Shown here in pieces: positions 1-6,569 of a stretch of 16,225 nt of DNA. The DNA is taken from contig JARFQM010000460.1 in assembly GCA_029287755.1 (NCBI GenBank), positions 1-16,225 of the forward strand. The letters run 5' to 3'. Every line of letters begins with the position of its first letter. The first letter of the stretch is position 1. The notes beneath the pieces are model-generated. The model ran no database searches. It saw nothing but the letters and a program-made list of their open reading frames with translations, and had not been told where the DNA came from. The position numbers were made by a program, and so were the translations under genes. Source of the DNA: Desulfofustis sp. GTDB lineage: Bacteria; Desulfobacterota; Desulfobulbia; Desulfobulbales; Desulfocapsaceae.

Positions 1-268
1 TGTCTATATTGATCACGGGGCTCGGGCCGATGCCATCAAGATAGGTGAAATCGATCGGGGCGGAGCCATCAATACCATTTCCCCGGACGGCACCATCTCG
101 GAAAACTGCGTTGGCCAGGCCACCAGCGGTTATCTGGTACAGATCGAGCGACTGTCCGGAGAGGAAATGGAGAACTGGAGACGAAAATATCCCGAGGCCT
201 TTGCCAGAAAATACGAACCGGCCGGTGGCTTACGCTTTGACGCCTGGGTTATCAAGAAGGAGTCCTGA
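1..268 (+). CDS. Molybdopterin oxidoreductase large subunit, transhydroxylase-like (C-terminal end only)
   Basis: This is the last 88 codons of a gene that begins before the window, read from position 2 to a TGA at 266-268. The peptide contains DRGGAINTISP and ends in an acidic and basic tail. It resembles, from memory, the extreme C-terminus (the molydopterin dinucleotide-binding domain) of the large subunit of pyrogallol-phloroglucinol transhydroxylase from Pelobacter, where a similar DRGGCINILTP stretch occurs. The assignment is strengthened by the next gene, two bases downstream, which resembles the small subunit of the same enzyme. Family members carry a bis-MGD Mo (or W) centre and hydroxylate phenolic rings without oxygen; resorcinol hydroxylase belongs to the same group. 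Substrate and activity are unknown here, and the catalytic part lies outside the window. Confidence 0.8.
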   Translation, partial: VYIDHGARADAIKIGEIDRGGAINTISPDGTISENCVGQATSGYLVQIERLSGEEMENWRRKYPEAFARKYEPAGGLRFDAWVIKKES

Positions 269-270
269 TC

Positions 271-1110
271 ATGAAAGCCTTTTACATCGACTTATCCATC
301 TGCAACGGCTGCTATTGCTGCCAGATAGGCTGCAAAGACGAACATGTCGCCAACGACTGGACTCCTTACGCCAAGCCCCAGCCCGACACCGGCCAGTTCT
401 GGATTGGCGTAAACGAACATGTCCGGGGACAGGTCCCCAAGGTGAAGGTGAGCTATATACCTAAACTCTGTCACCACTGCGACGACGCTCCCTGCATCGA
501 ACAATGCCCGGCCGAGGCGATTATCAAGCGCCAAGACGGCATCGTTTTGATAACGCCGGAGGACTGTACGGGCTGCAGGCTCTGCCAGTCTGCCTGTCCC
601 CATGAGGCAATTTTTTTCAACGAGGATCTGCTGATTGCCCAGAAATGCACCGGCTGTTCACACCTGATTGACAACGATCCGGACTGGACCGTGCCCCGCT
701 GCGTCGATCAATGCCCGACCGAGGCCATCAAATTCGGCGCCGAAGAGGATTTTCAGGAGTTCATCGCCGAGGCTGAACTCATCAACCCGGAAGCCGGCAC
801 CAAATCAAGAGTGTATTATCAGCACCTGCCAAAAAAATTTATCGGCGGCACCCTCTACGATCCCGAGGAAAAAGAAGTCATCATTGGCGCTGTCTGCTCG
901 CTGCGGGATACGGTTTCGGGTAAGATTTACTTCGCCGAAACAGACAATTTCGGGGATTTCTGGTTTAATGATCTCGACGACAACAGGACTTTTACCCTGA
1001 CCATAGAGAAAGACGCTGCATCATTAACCCTGGACAAGATTACCACCGACAGGGACCTGTCTCTGGGAGATATCCCGATGCACCTGCAAAACCCCACACC
1101 AACACCATAG
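271..1110 (+). CDS. Four-cluster [4Fe-4S] electron-transfer subunit, transhydroxylase small-subunit type
   Basis: This 279-residue partner of the preceding molybdopterin subunit starts two bases after its stop. It carries sixteen canonical cluster cysteines in four groups: C11/C14/C17/C21, C67/C70/C75/C79, C99/C102/C105/C109 and C126/C129/C144/C148. This is the arrangement of DmsB/PsrB-type subunits that hold four [4Fe-4S] clusters. From about residue 190 there is a separate beta-rich domain (GGTLYDPEEKEV through AETDNFGDFWFNDLDD) like the small C-terminal domain of the Pelobacter transhydroxylase small subunit. That domain is not typical of DmsB/PsrB and supports the family assignment. No signal peptide is visible, so it is probably cytoplasmic. 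The Pelobacter subunit is described as binding three clusters, whereas four complete motifs are present here. It could equally be the small subunit of a resorcinol-hydroxylase-like enzyme. Confidence 0.87.
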   Translation: MKAFYIDLSICNGCYCCQIGCKDEHVANDWTPYAKPQPDTGQFWIGVNEHVRGQVPKVKVSYIPKLCHHCDDAPCIEQCPAEAIIKRQDGIVLITPEDCTGCRLCQSACPHEAIFFNEDLLIAQKCTGCSHLIDNDPDWTVPRCVDQCPTEAIKFGAEEDFQEFIAEAELINPEAGTKSRVYYQHLPKKFIGGTLYDPEEKEVIIGAVCSLRDTVSGKIYFAETDNFGDFWFNDLDDNRTFTLTIEKDAASLTLDKITTDRDLSLGDIPMHLQNPTPTP

Positions 1111-1124
1111 ACAAGGGATCCGGC

Positions 1125-1943
1125 ATGACAGTCATTACTATTTCAAGGACTCTATACAGCGGCGGTGAGCAGATTGCCGAGGAAGTGGCCGCCCGGTTGG
1201 GTTATCCCTGCCTGCGCCGGAAAGAGCTTATCCTGGGCGCTGCGGAATATTTTCATTTCGAGGAGGCCAAACTCATTGAAGCCATGGCCGAACCTCCCAA
1301 ACTCTGGCAACGGGATCGGGATAAGAGAGATGCGCATTTCAATCTGATCAGAGCCACCTTCCTGAGACGCTGCCAGGAACAGCAGGGTTTGGTGTACCAC
1401 GGTTTTTCCGGCCAGGAATTGATCAGAAATGTCCCCCACGTGCTGCGGATTTTAGTAATGGCCGAGCAATCGTACCGCCTGGAGATGGCCACCGGGCAAT
1501 CGGGGGTGGACCCTGACCAGGTAATGGCAGAAATTAAGGCCAGCGATAGGAAATTCAGCAAATGGACCCGCCTGATGTATGGATTTGAGTGGAACAATCC
1601 AGCCCTGTACGATCTCTGCTTCAATATCGGTCGGGTCAGCATCGACAGCGCCGTGAACAGTATCTTGCACATCATCGCCAGCGGTGATTTCAAGCCTACG
1701 GAGAGCTCGATCCAGAAGTTTAACGACGAACTTCTGGCCAGCACCGTCTGGTCGGCAATCACCCAGAATGAAGAAACCAGCGGGGCCTACGTGGAAGCCT
1801 CCGCCAGACAGGGGAGAGTGCTTCTCACCGGCACCGTCCGCTCCAAAAAAATTTTACAGGCGATCAACGTTCTGGCTGCGGACATAGACGGCGTCGAAGA
1901 GCTGGTAAACGAGATGAATATAGGCACCATCTGGCGCTCCTGA
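1125..1943 (+). CDS. Cytidylate-kinase-like protein with C-terminal BON domain
   Basis: This 272-residue protein starts 14 bases after the Fe-S subunit gene and is probably in the same operon. Residues 1 to about 185 look like the cytidylate-kinase-like family (P-loop NTPase fold). The N-terminus ITISRTLYSGGEQIAEEVA corresponds to the ITISR...GSGG...IA pattern of that family. Its phosphate-binding loop lacks the classical GK[ST]. Residues about 200-268 (ending in a GVEELVNEMNI segment) look like a BON domain, a small module associated with phospholipid or ligand binding. There is no signal peptide or membrane segment. What it phosphorylates, if anything, is unknown. Its position beside a molybdopterin enzyme might point to cofactor or regulatory work, but that is conjecture. 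The ribosome-binding site (AAGGGAT) is weak. Confidence 0.75.
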   Translation: MTVITISRTLYSGGEQIAEEVAARLGYPCLRRKELILGAAEYFHFEEAKLIEAMAEPPKLWQRDRDKRDAHFNLIRATFLRRCQEQQGLVYHGFSGQELIRNVPHVLRILVMAEQSYRLEMATGQSGVDPDQVMAEIKASDRKFSKWTRLMYGFEWNNPALYDLCFNIGRVSIDSAVNSILHIIASGDFKPTESSIQKFNDELLASTVWSAITQNEETSGAYVEASARQGRVLLTGTVRSKKILQAINVLAADIDGVEELVNEMNIGTIWRS

Positions 1944-2010
1944 CCACTTGGTTTCCCGGCAAAGCGATTCCTGAACGAGCTAAGCGCCGAGGGTGGAGGC
2001 TGATTCATGT

Positions 2011-3603
2011 TCATGGCAGTCTGCGATCGGACCGTTTGATGCCCAGCCTGGCCATTCTCGACTCCAGCGTGGTCGGCTTCAGACCCAGGATCTCCGCCGC
2101 GCCGTTTCTACCCCTTACCCGCCATTGGGTCGTTTCGAGGGTGCGCAGGATGTGCTCCCTCTGGACCTCGTTGAGGGTTCGGGCCTTTTCCGCTCTTACT
2201 CCTCCGCCCTTCGGCACTTCAACTTTCAGGGTCGGCCCCGAGGAGATGATCACCGCTCGTTCGATTACGTTTTTCAGTTCCCGGACGTTTCCCGGCCAGC
2301 TGTAGTGACACAATTGGTTCATGCTGGAACGGGAAATGCTGACAATGGATTTATCCATTTTCTCACAAAACTCTTTGACGAAATACCAGACCAGCATGGG
2401 AATATCGTCGCGACGCTCCCGCAGCGGCGGTATGGTTATCGGGAATACATTGAGGCGATAGTACAGGTCGAGACGGAACTCGCCGGCATCGATGGCTTTT
2501 CTCAGATCCCGGTTGGTGGCGGCAATCACCCGCACATCCGAATGAATGGTCTTTCTGCCGCCGACCCGCTCGAAGGAATTCTCCTGCAATACTCGTAAGA
2601 GCTTGACCTGCAGGGCCGGAGGGAGTTCACCGATCTCATCGAGAAAGAGCGTGGACCGGTGGGCCAGCTCGAAACGGCCGATGCGCCTGGAATCAGCCCC
2701 CGTAAATGCTCCCCTCTCGTGGCCGAAGAGCTCGCTTTCGATCAGGGTAGCGGGTATCGCCGCACAGTTGACGGTAACTTTTGGCTTTGTTCTGCGACGG
2801 GAGAGGTTATGGATGGCCTGGGCGATGAGTTCCTTGCCCACCCCGGTCTCACCCAGTACCAGAACCGTGGTGTCCAATTTGGCGACCTGCTCTACCTGGT
2901 TAAGTATCTGCTTCACGCCGGTGCTTTCGCCGATGAACTCCTCATGCAGATACTGGAGGCTGATCTCTTCTCTGAGATAGGTGTTTTCCGCTTCGAGCTT
3001 TTCTTTTAAATCCTGTATCTCTGAAAATGCTTTGAGCAGTTCCTGCTCCTTGTTTTTGCGAATCAAAGCGTTGGCAAAGACAACACCCAGCATGTTGAGA
3101 CGCTGAATCAGCACCTCAGGCCACCTTCGCTCAGAACGCAGACAGGCGAACCCGGCCACCCCCAGAAACGATCCGCCGGCAGCCAGAGGAATAAGGGCGC
3201 TGGATTTAATCCCCTGCTGCAGGCAATGTTCCCTTTCAACCGTCGCCTCGTCGGGCAGCTCGCTGATACTGCTCATCACCACCGGTTCGCATTTGAACAG
3301 CCGGTGACTGTACCAGGGCTGCTCCTCATTGAGAATCAGGTCAGGCATCGGGGTCACCCCCGGTACTGCATAGGCATGGGTTACCTGCAACTTGGATCGA
3401 TCGTCGGAAAATTGAGCGACGCTGCATCTGTCGATATCGAGATTTTCAGCTATGCGCTGCAGCACAGTTTCAATTTCCATATCGATTCTATCGGCCGGCA
3501 GATTGACGAATTTGCCGGATATATCGGCCAGCAGCGTTTCAAACTCGAGGCGCTGTGTGATAAGCAGCTCGGTCGACTCGACGGTTTCCAGGGTGTCGGT
3601 CAT
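2011..3603 (-). CDS. Sigma-54-dependent activator, GAF / AAA+ / Fis-type HTH
   Basis: This 530-residue enhancer-binding protein is transcribed away from the 3894 operon. Residues about 15-185 form a GAF-like sensor, and about 185-225 are a charged helical (coiled-coil-like) linker. The AAA+ domain has Walker A GETGVGKE at 251-258, the sigma-54 contact loop GAFTGA at 298-303 and Walker B LFLDEIGE at 319-326. The C-terminus (about 480-525) has a Fis-type helix-turn-helix, AAEILGLKPTTLESRM. The intact GAFTGA loop means it should activate sigma-54 promoters, and a near-perfect one lies 205 bases away at 3808-3822. The start is set by AGGAGG (3612-3617) eight bases before the ATG. With no receiver domain, it probably senses a small molecule through GAF, as FhlA- and NorR-like activators do; the ligand is unknown. 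It converges on the kinase-like gene. Confidence 0.95.
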   Translation of the reverse strand: MTDTLETVESTELLITQRLEFETLLADISGKFVNLPADRIDMEIETVLQRIAENLDIDRCSVAQFSDDRSKLQVTHAYAVPGVTPMPDLILNEEQPWYSHRLFKCEPVVMSSISELPDEATVEREHCLQQGIKSSALIPLAAGGSFLGVAGFACLRSERRWPEVLIQRLNMLGVVFANALIRKNKEQELLKAFSEIQDLKEKLEAENTYLREEISLQYLHEEFIGESTGVKQILNQVEQVAKLDTTVLVLGETGVGKELIAQAIHNLSRRRTKPKVTVNCAAIPATLIESELFGHERGAFTGADSRRIGRFELAHRSTLFLDEIGELPPALQVKLLRVLQENSFERVGGRKTIHSDVRVIAATNRDLRKAIDAGEFRLDLYYRLNVFPITIPPLRERRDDIPMLVWYFVKEFCEKMDKSIVSISRSSMNQLCHYSWPGNVRELKNVIERAVIISSGPTLKVEVPKGGGVRAEKARTLNEVQREHILRTLETTQWRVRGRNGAAEILGLKPTTLESRMARLGIKRSDRRLP

Positions 3604-3611
3604 TGTCTCAT

Positions 3612-3617
3612 CCTCCT
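3612..3617 (-). promoter_or_regulatory. Ribosome-binding site of the sigma-54 activator
   Basis: AGGAGG on the minus strand lies eight bases before the ATG at 3603. It fixes the start of the activator gene. Confidence 0.85.
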
Positions 3618-3636
3618 GGTGGTCGCACCGGAGCGA

Positions 3637-3650
3637 GCTTCAACTGAAGC
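3637..3650. repeat. Inverted repeat GCTTCA-ac-TGAAGC
   Basis: This perfect 6+6 inverted repeat with a two-base spacer starts 34 bases upstream of the activator ATG and about 160 bases upstream of the sigma-54 -24 element. Both the size and the place suit a protein-binding site, such as autoregulation or an upstream activator site. A 9-base direct repeat TCGCACCGG flanks it at 3623-3631 and 3666-3674. Confidence 0.4.
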
Positions 3651-3681
3651 GTGGGAGCTCGGCTCTCGCACCGGGGAAATC

Positions 3682-3720
3682 TACGAAATATAGGAGAAAA
3701 ATACGCGATATCGGAGACAA
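3682..3720. promoter_or_regulatory. Tandem 19-base repeat, candidate upstream activator sites
   Basis: Two copies of TACGnnATATnGGAGAnAA start at 3682 and 3702, exactly 20 bases (about two helical turns) apart, and agree at all 15 fixed positions. The second copy includes the palindrome CGATATCG (3706-3713). They end about 90 bases upstream of the sigma-54 -24 element, a usual distance for enhancer sites, and lie between the activator gene and the promoter it probably controls. Binding by that activator is an inference. Confidence 0.45.
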
Positions 3721-3807
3721 TTTCAATCAAGCCGAAAACGGCCTTTCCAGTAAAAGGAAATAGGATGGAAAAACGGTTACATATAAATGTTTTTCTGACA
3801 ACAGCCC

Positions 3808-3823
3808 TGGCACGAAACTTGCG
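3808..3823 (+). promoter_or_regulatory. Sigma-54 (-24/-12) promoter
   Basis: TGGCACGAAACTTGCG has the invariant GG at 3809-3810 and GC at 3821-3822 with exactly ten bases between, and matches the consensus TGGCAC-N5-TTGC fully. Transcription should begin near 3834, about 60 bases before the ATG at 3894. It drives the molybdopterin enzyme, ferredoxin and probably the first TRAP operon. The divergent neighbour is a sigma-54 activator, which supports the call. Confidence 0.93.
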
Positions 3824-3829
3824 ATAGGA

Positions 3830-3842
3830 ATTGTATGTAATT
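3830..3842. promoter_or_regulatory. Candidate GntR operator over the sigma-54 start site
   Basis: ATTGTATGTAATT differs by a single base from ATTGCATGTAATT found at 10945-10957 and, inverted, at 14631-14643. It covers the predicted transcription start of the sigma-54 promoter, a position where a bound protein would block initiation. The regulator is most plausibly the GntR/FCD protein encoded at 9624-10274, by inference from the shared site. Confidence 0.45.
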
Positions 3843-3893
3843 TTTCACGGGCAATTCCATCACTCACATTCTCTAGGCATAGGGGGCACAATT

Positions 3894-6134
3894 ATGACCT
3901 ATGACAAATCAGTAGAAGTCTATCCCACCACTGTCTGGTCGGCCGGGGCAGGCTGCCACGGCGCCTGCGGCCAGAAGCTCTTTGTCAAAGAGGGGAAACT
4001 GATCCGCGTGGAAGGCGACGAAAACGCCTCCTGGAACCAGGGGCGCTCCTGCCCTCGGGCGCTTGCTCTGACGCAGTACGTCTATCACCCGGACCGGATT
4101 ACCACCCCCCTGAAACGGGTCGGCAATCGCGGTGCAGGCAAATTCGAACCAATATCATGGGACGAGGCCTTTGATACCTGTGAACAGAAGCTGAAGGCCA
4201 TCAGAGATGAATATGGTGCCGAATCGGTCGTGTTCGCCCAGGGCACCGGTCGGGATGTCGGCGGTCCGATTTCTTTTCTCTGCTACAACTACGGCAGTCC
4301 CAACTGGGTGCAGTTGGGACTTTCTGGTCAATCGTGCTACACGCCCAGGCTTGGAGGCATGAAGGCAACGCTCGGCGATTTCTGCGTGATGGATGCAGGC
4401 CAGTTCTCCGCGCTGCGCTATGATGACCCCGAATACAGGGTGCCGAAGGTGATTATCGTCTGGGGCCAGAATCCCCCGCCCACGTGCTCGGACGGTTTTT
4501 TCGGGCACTGGGTGGTCGACTGCATGAAGCGGGGAAGCAAAATCATCTCCATCGACCCCCGCTACACCTGGATGTCCACCCGGGCCGACTACCATCTGCA
4601 GATCAGGCCGGGGACGGACGGCGCCCTGGCCCTGGGCATGCTCAATGTGATCATCAACGAGGGGTTGTACGACAAGGAGTTCGTCGATAAATGGACCTAT
4701 GGCTTCGATAAGCTCAAGGAGCGGGTCCAGCACTATCCCGTCGATAAAGTAGCCGAGATCACCTGGATTCCCGAAAATCTCATCAGAGAGGCGGCCAGGT
4801 TCTACGCCCAGAACAGCCCGGCCGCCATTCACTGGGGGGTTCCCATCGACATGAATCCCGAGGGAACGACCGTGGCCCAGGCGATCTCTCACCTCTGGTG
4901 TATCACCGGCAACGTCGACAATCCCGGCGGTAATGTCATCGCCAGACCGTCGCACGGCGTCACCACTTACCCCTATTCCACCGAGGAACTGGTGGGGCTG
5001 TACGGCCAGGATCTGGTCGACAAACTCAACAAGGTCCGGATCGGCTGCGACACCTACCCAATGGTCAAGGGATTTCGCGGCTGGGCCCAGCCCGACATGG
5101 TCATCGACCAGATAGATTCGGGCAGTCCGTATCCGATAAAAGGTGCCTGGATACAGACGGCCAATATTCTCGGCGGTCAAGCGGCGCGGGCCAGATTCCA
5201 CTATGAGGCCCTGAAAAAGCTCGACTTCGTAGTGGTCGTCGATCTTTTTCACAACCCCACCTCGATGGCCCTCGCCGATATCGTCCTGCCGGCCGCGACC
5301 TTTGCCGAAAAGGACAGCTTCCGCTCCTGGTGGGTGCCTCTCGGGGTAATGCATAAAACCATCCAGGTCGGTGACTGCAAGTCGGACTGGGAAATCAATA
5401 TAGAGATGGCCAACCGGTTGAATCCGGACTGCAAGTACAAAAACATCAAGGAACTGATCAACGACCGGTTGTCGGTAGCGAATTTCACCTTTGACGAGCT
5501 GGTCGCACAAGGATCCCAGGCCATGCCGCCCGAAGGTCACAGCTCCAGACCTTATTACCGCTACGAGAAAGGCTTGCTGCGCCATGATGGCAAACCGGGC
5601 TTTACCACCGACACGGGTCGCATAGAACTCTATTCGAAAGCCTTTGACAGCTGGGGAATAGACCCGCTGCCCTTTTATCGGGAGCCGGCCCAGGGGCCGG
5701 TTTCCACACCGGAGCTCTATGAGAAATATCCGCTCATCATGATCACCGGGGCCCGGTCCCATATGTTTTTCCACTCGGAACACCGGATGATCCCCTGGCT
5801 GCGCGAGAAAAACCCCGAACCCTACGTCGAGGTCCACCCGGACACCGCAGAAAAGTTCGGAGTCTACGATGGGGAATGGATCTATCTGGAGAACGACATG
5901 GGCAGGGTCAAACGCAAAGTGCGAATTTCACTGCGCGTCCATCCCCGGATGATCCATACGCTGCACAGCTGGTGGAAACCAGAACTCAAGGGCAGCGAGC
6001 CGGACCTTTTCGGGGTGTGGGATTACCAGATCAACCAGATCATCCCCGGCCCCCAGGACAGCGCTTCAGGATTCGGCGGCGGACAGTACAAGACGACGCT
6101 GTGCACGCTCAGCAAGATCAACGAACAGGAGTGA
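3894..6134 (+). CDS. Molybdopterin (Mo/W bis-MGD) enzyme, acetylene-hydratase-like branch of the DMSO reductase family
   Basis: This is a 746-residue catalytic subunit. The start is ATG 3894, preceded by AGGGGG. An in-frame TTG at 3831 exists but lies at or before the predicted sigma-54 transcription start. The N-terminal cluster region has C21, C25 and C53; by alignment with relatives these are ligands two to four, and the first (about residue 18) is Gly. C148 in GQSCYTPR is the probable metal ligand, at the place where acetylene hydratase has Cys141. Blocks such as NVIINEGLYDKEFV and KERVQHYPVDKVAEIT resemble acetylene hydratase as remembered. The acid next to the second cluster Cys there (Asp13) is His22 here, so acetylene itself is unlikely to be the substrate. 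There is no twin-arginine signal, so it is cytoplasmic. The companion ferredoxin five bases downstream suggests a redox role. Reaction unknown. Confidence 0.9.
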   Translation: MTYDKSVEVYPTTVWSAGAGCHGACGQKLFVKEGKLIRVEGDENASWNQGRSCPRALALTQYVYHPDRITTPLKRVGNRGAGKFEPISWDEAFDTCEQKLKAIRDEYGAESVVFAQGTGRDVGGPISFLCYNYGSPNWVQLGLSGQSCYTPRLGGMKATLGDFCVMDAGQFSALRYDDPEYRVPKVIIVWGQNPPPTCSDGFFGHWVVDCMKRGSKIISIDPRYTWMSTRADYHLQIRPGTDGALALGMLNVIINEGLYDKEFVDKWTYGFDKLKERVQHYPVDKVAEITWIPENLIREAARFYAQNSPAAIHWGVPIDMNPEGTTVAQAISHLWCITGNVDNPGGNVIARPSHGVTTYPYSTEELVGLYGQDLVDKLNKVRIGCDTYPMVKGFRGWAQPDMVIDQIDSGSPYPIKGAWIQTANILGGQAARARFHYEALKKLDFVVVVDLFHNPTSMALADIVLPAATFAEKDSFRSWWVPLGVMHKTIQVGDCKSDWEINIEMANRLNPDCKYKNIKELINDRLSVANFTFDELVAQGSQAMPPEGHSSRPYYRYEKGLLRHDGKPGFTTDTGRIELYSKAFDSWGIDPLPFYREPAQGPVSTPELYEKYPLIMITGARSHMFFHSEHRMIPWLREKNPEPYVEVHPDTAEKFGVYDGEWIYLENDMGRVKRKVRISLRVHPRMIHTLHSWWKPELKGSEPDLFGVWDYQINQIIPGPQDSASGFGGGQYKTTLCTLSKINEQE

Positions 6135-6139
6135 GAATC

Positions 6140-6472
6140 ATGGCTAAAATGGGACTCTACATCAATTACGATTACTGCACCGGCTGTCAGAGTTGCGCCG
6201 TCGCCTGCCAGCAGGAACACGATTTTCCGGCCGGCAAATGCGGGATCACCGTAACCGAGTTTGTCTACCCGGCCGACAAGAAACCGGTGGCAGTTGATTT
6301 TCTGCCGTTTCCCAATGAGTTATGCGATCTCTGCATTCGCCGCCATCAGCAGGGTGAAGACCCTGCCTGCGTCAAGCACTGCCAGGCCGCCTGTATGTTG
6401 TTCGGGCCCCTGGAGCAGCTGGTTAAGGAAATGGAGAATACGCCTCGATCCGCACTCTTTTCACCGCGATGA
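6140..6472 (+). CDS. Small ferredoxin-like subunit (two [4Fe-4S]) of the molybdopterin enzyme
   Basis: This 110-residue protein starts five bases after the molybdopterin subunit. The stop-proximal GGAGTGAG (AGGAG overlapping the upstream gene's last codons) serves as ribosome-binding site. Cysteines C13/C16/C19/C23 (CxxCxxCxxxC) and C62/C65/C77/C81 (CxxC-x11-CxxxC) form a two-cluster dicluster pattern, with extra C34 and C85. The length and the order of motifs match a small electron-transfer subunit that I recall regularly accompanying this branch of molybdopterin enzymes in anaerobes. It has no signal peptide or membrane segment. It probably carries electrons between the active site and an unidentified cytoplasmic donor or acceptor. 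Its tight spacing implies translational coupling and a fixed subunit ratio. Confidence 0.88.
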   Translation: MAKMGLYINYDYCTGCQSCAVACQQEHDFPAGKCGITVTEFVYPADKKPVAVDFLPFPNELCDLCIRRHQQGEDPACVKHCQAACMLFGPLEQLVKEMENTPRSALFSPR

Positions 6473-6569
6473 GATGTTTTAGGGTACTATAGCAACAAGA
6501 TGCAGGAAAGCCCGGTCTCCACTCTTCAGCGAGGGGATCAAAGATCAATTCTTTATTGGAGGTCCACTA

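Noticed and set aside
1944..2010. Terminator between the convergent kinase-like gene and the sigma-54 activator
   Set aside because: No stem with a T-run could be found in the 67 bases.
3725..3737. Possible IHF site (AATCAA followed by A-rich DNA) between activator sites and sigma-54 promoter
   Set aside because: The first half fits but the TTR half of the consensus is absent; too weak to list.
3831..3893. TTG start at 3831 adding 21 residues to the molybdopterin enzyme
   Set aside because: It lies at or before the predicted sigma-54 transcription start, has no ribosome-binding site, and the added residues do not look like family sequence; ATG 3894 has AGGGGG upstream.
4155..5837. Long minus-strand open frame of 560 codons within the molybdopterin gene
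   Set aside because: It is an antisense shadow of a well-recognised gene in GC-rich codons; its translation shows no domain pattern and it has no start signals.
5876..6139. Upstream extension of the small ferredoxin frame into the molybdopterin gene
   Set aside because: The extra residues are out-of-frame translation of the upstream gene; ATG 6140 begins directly at the family N-terminus.
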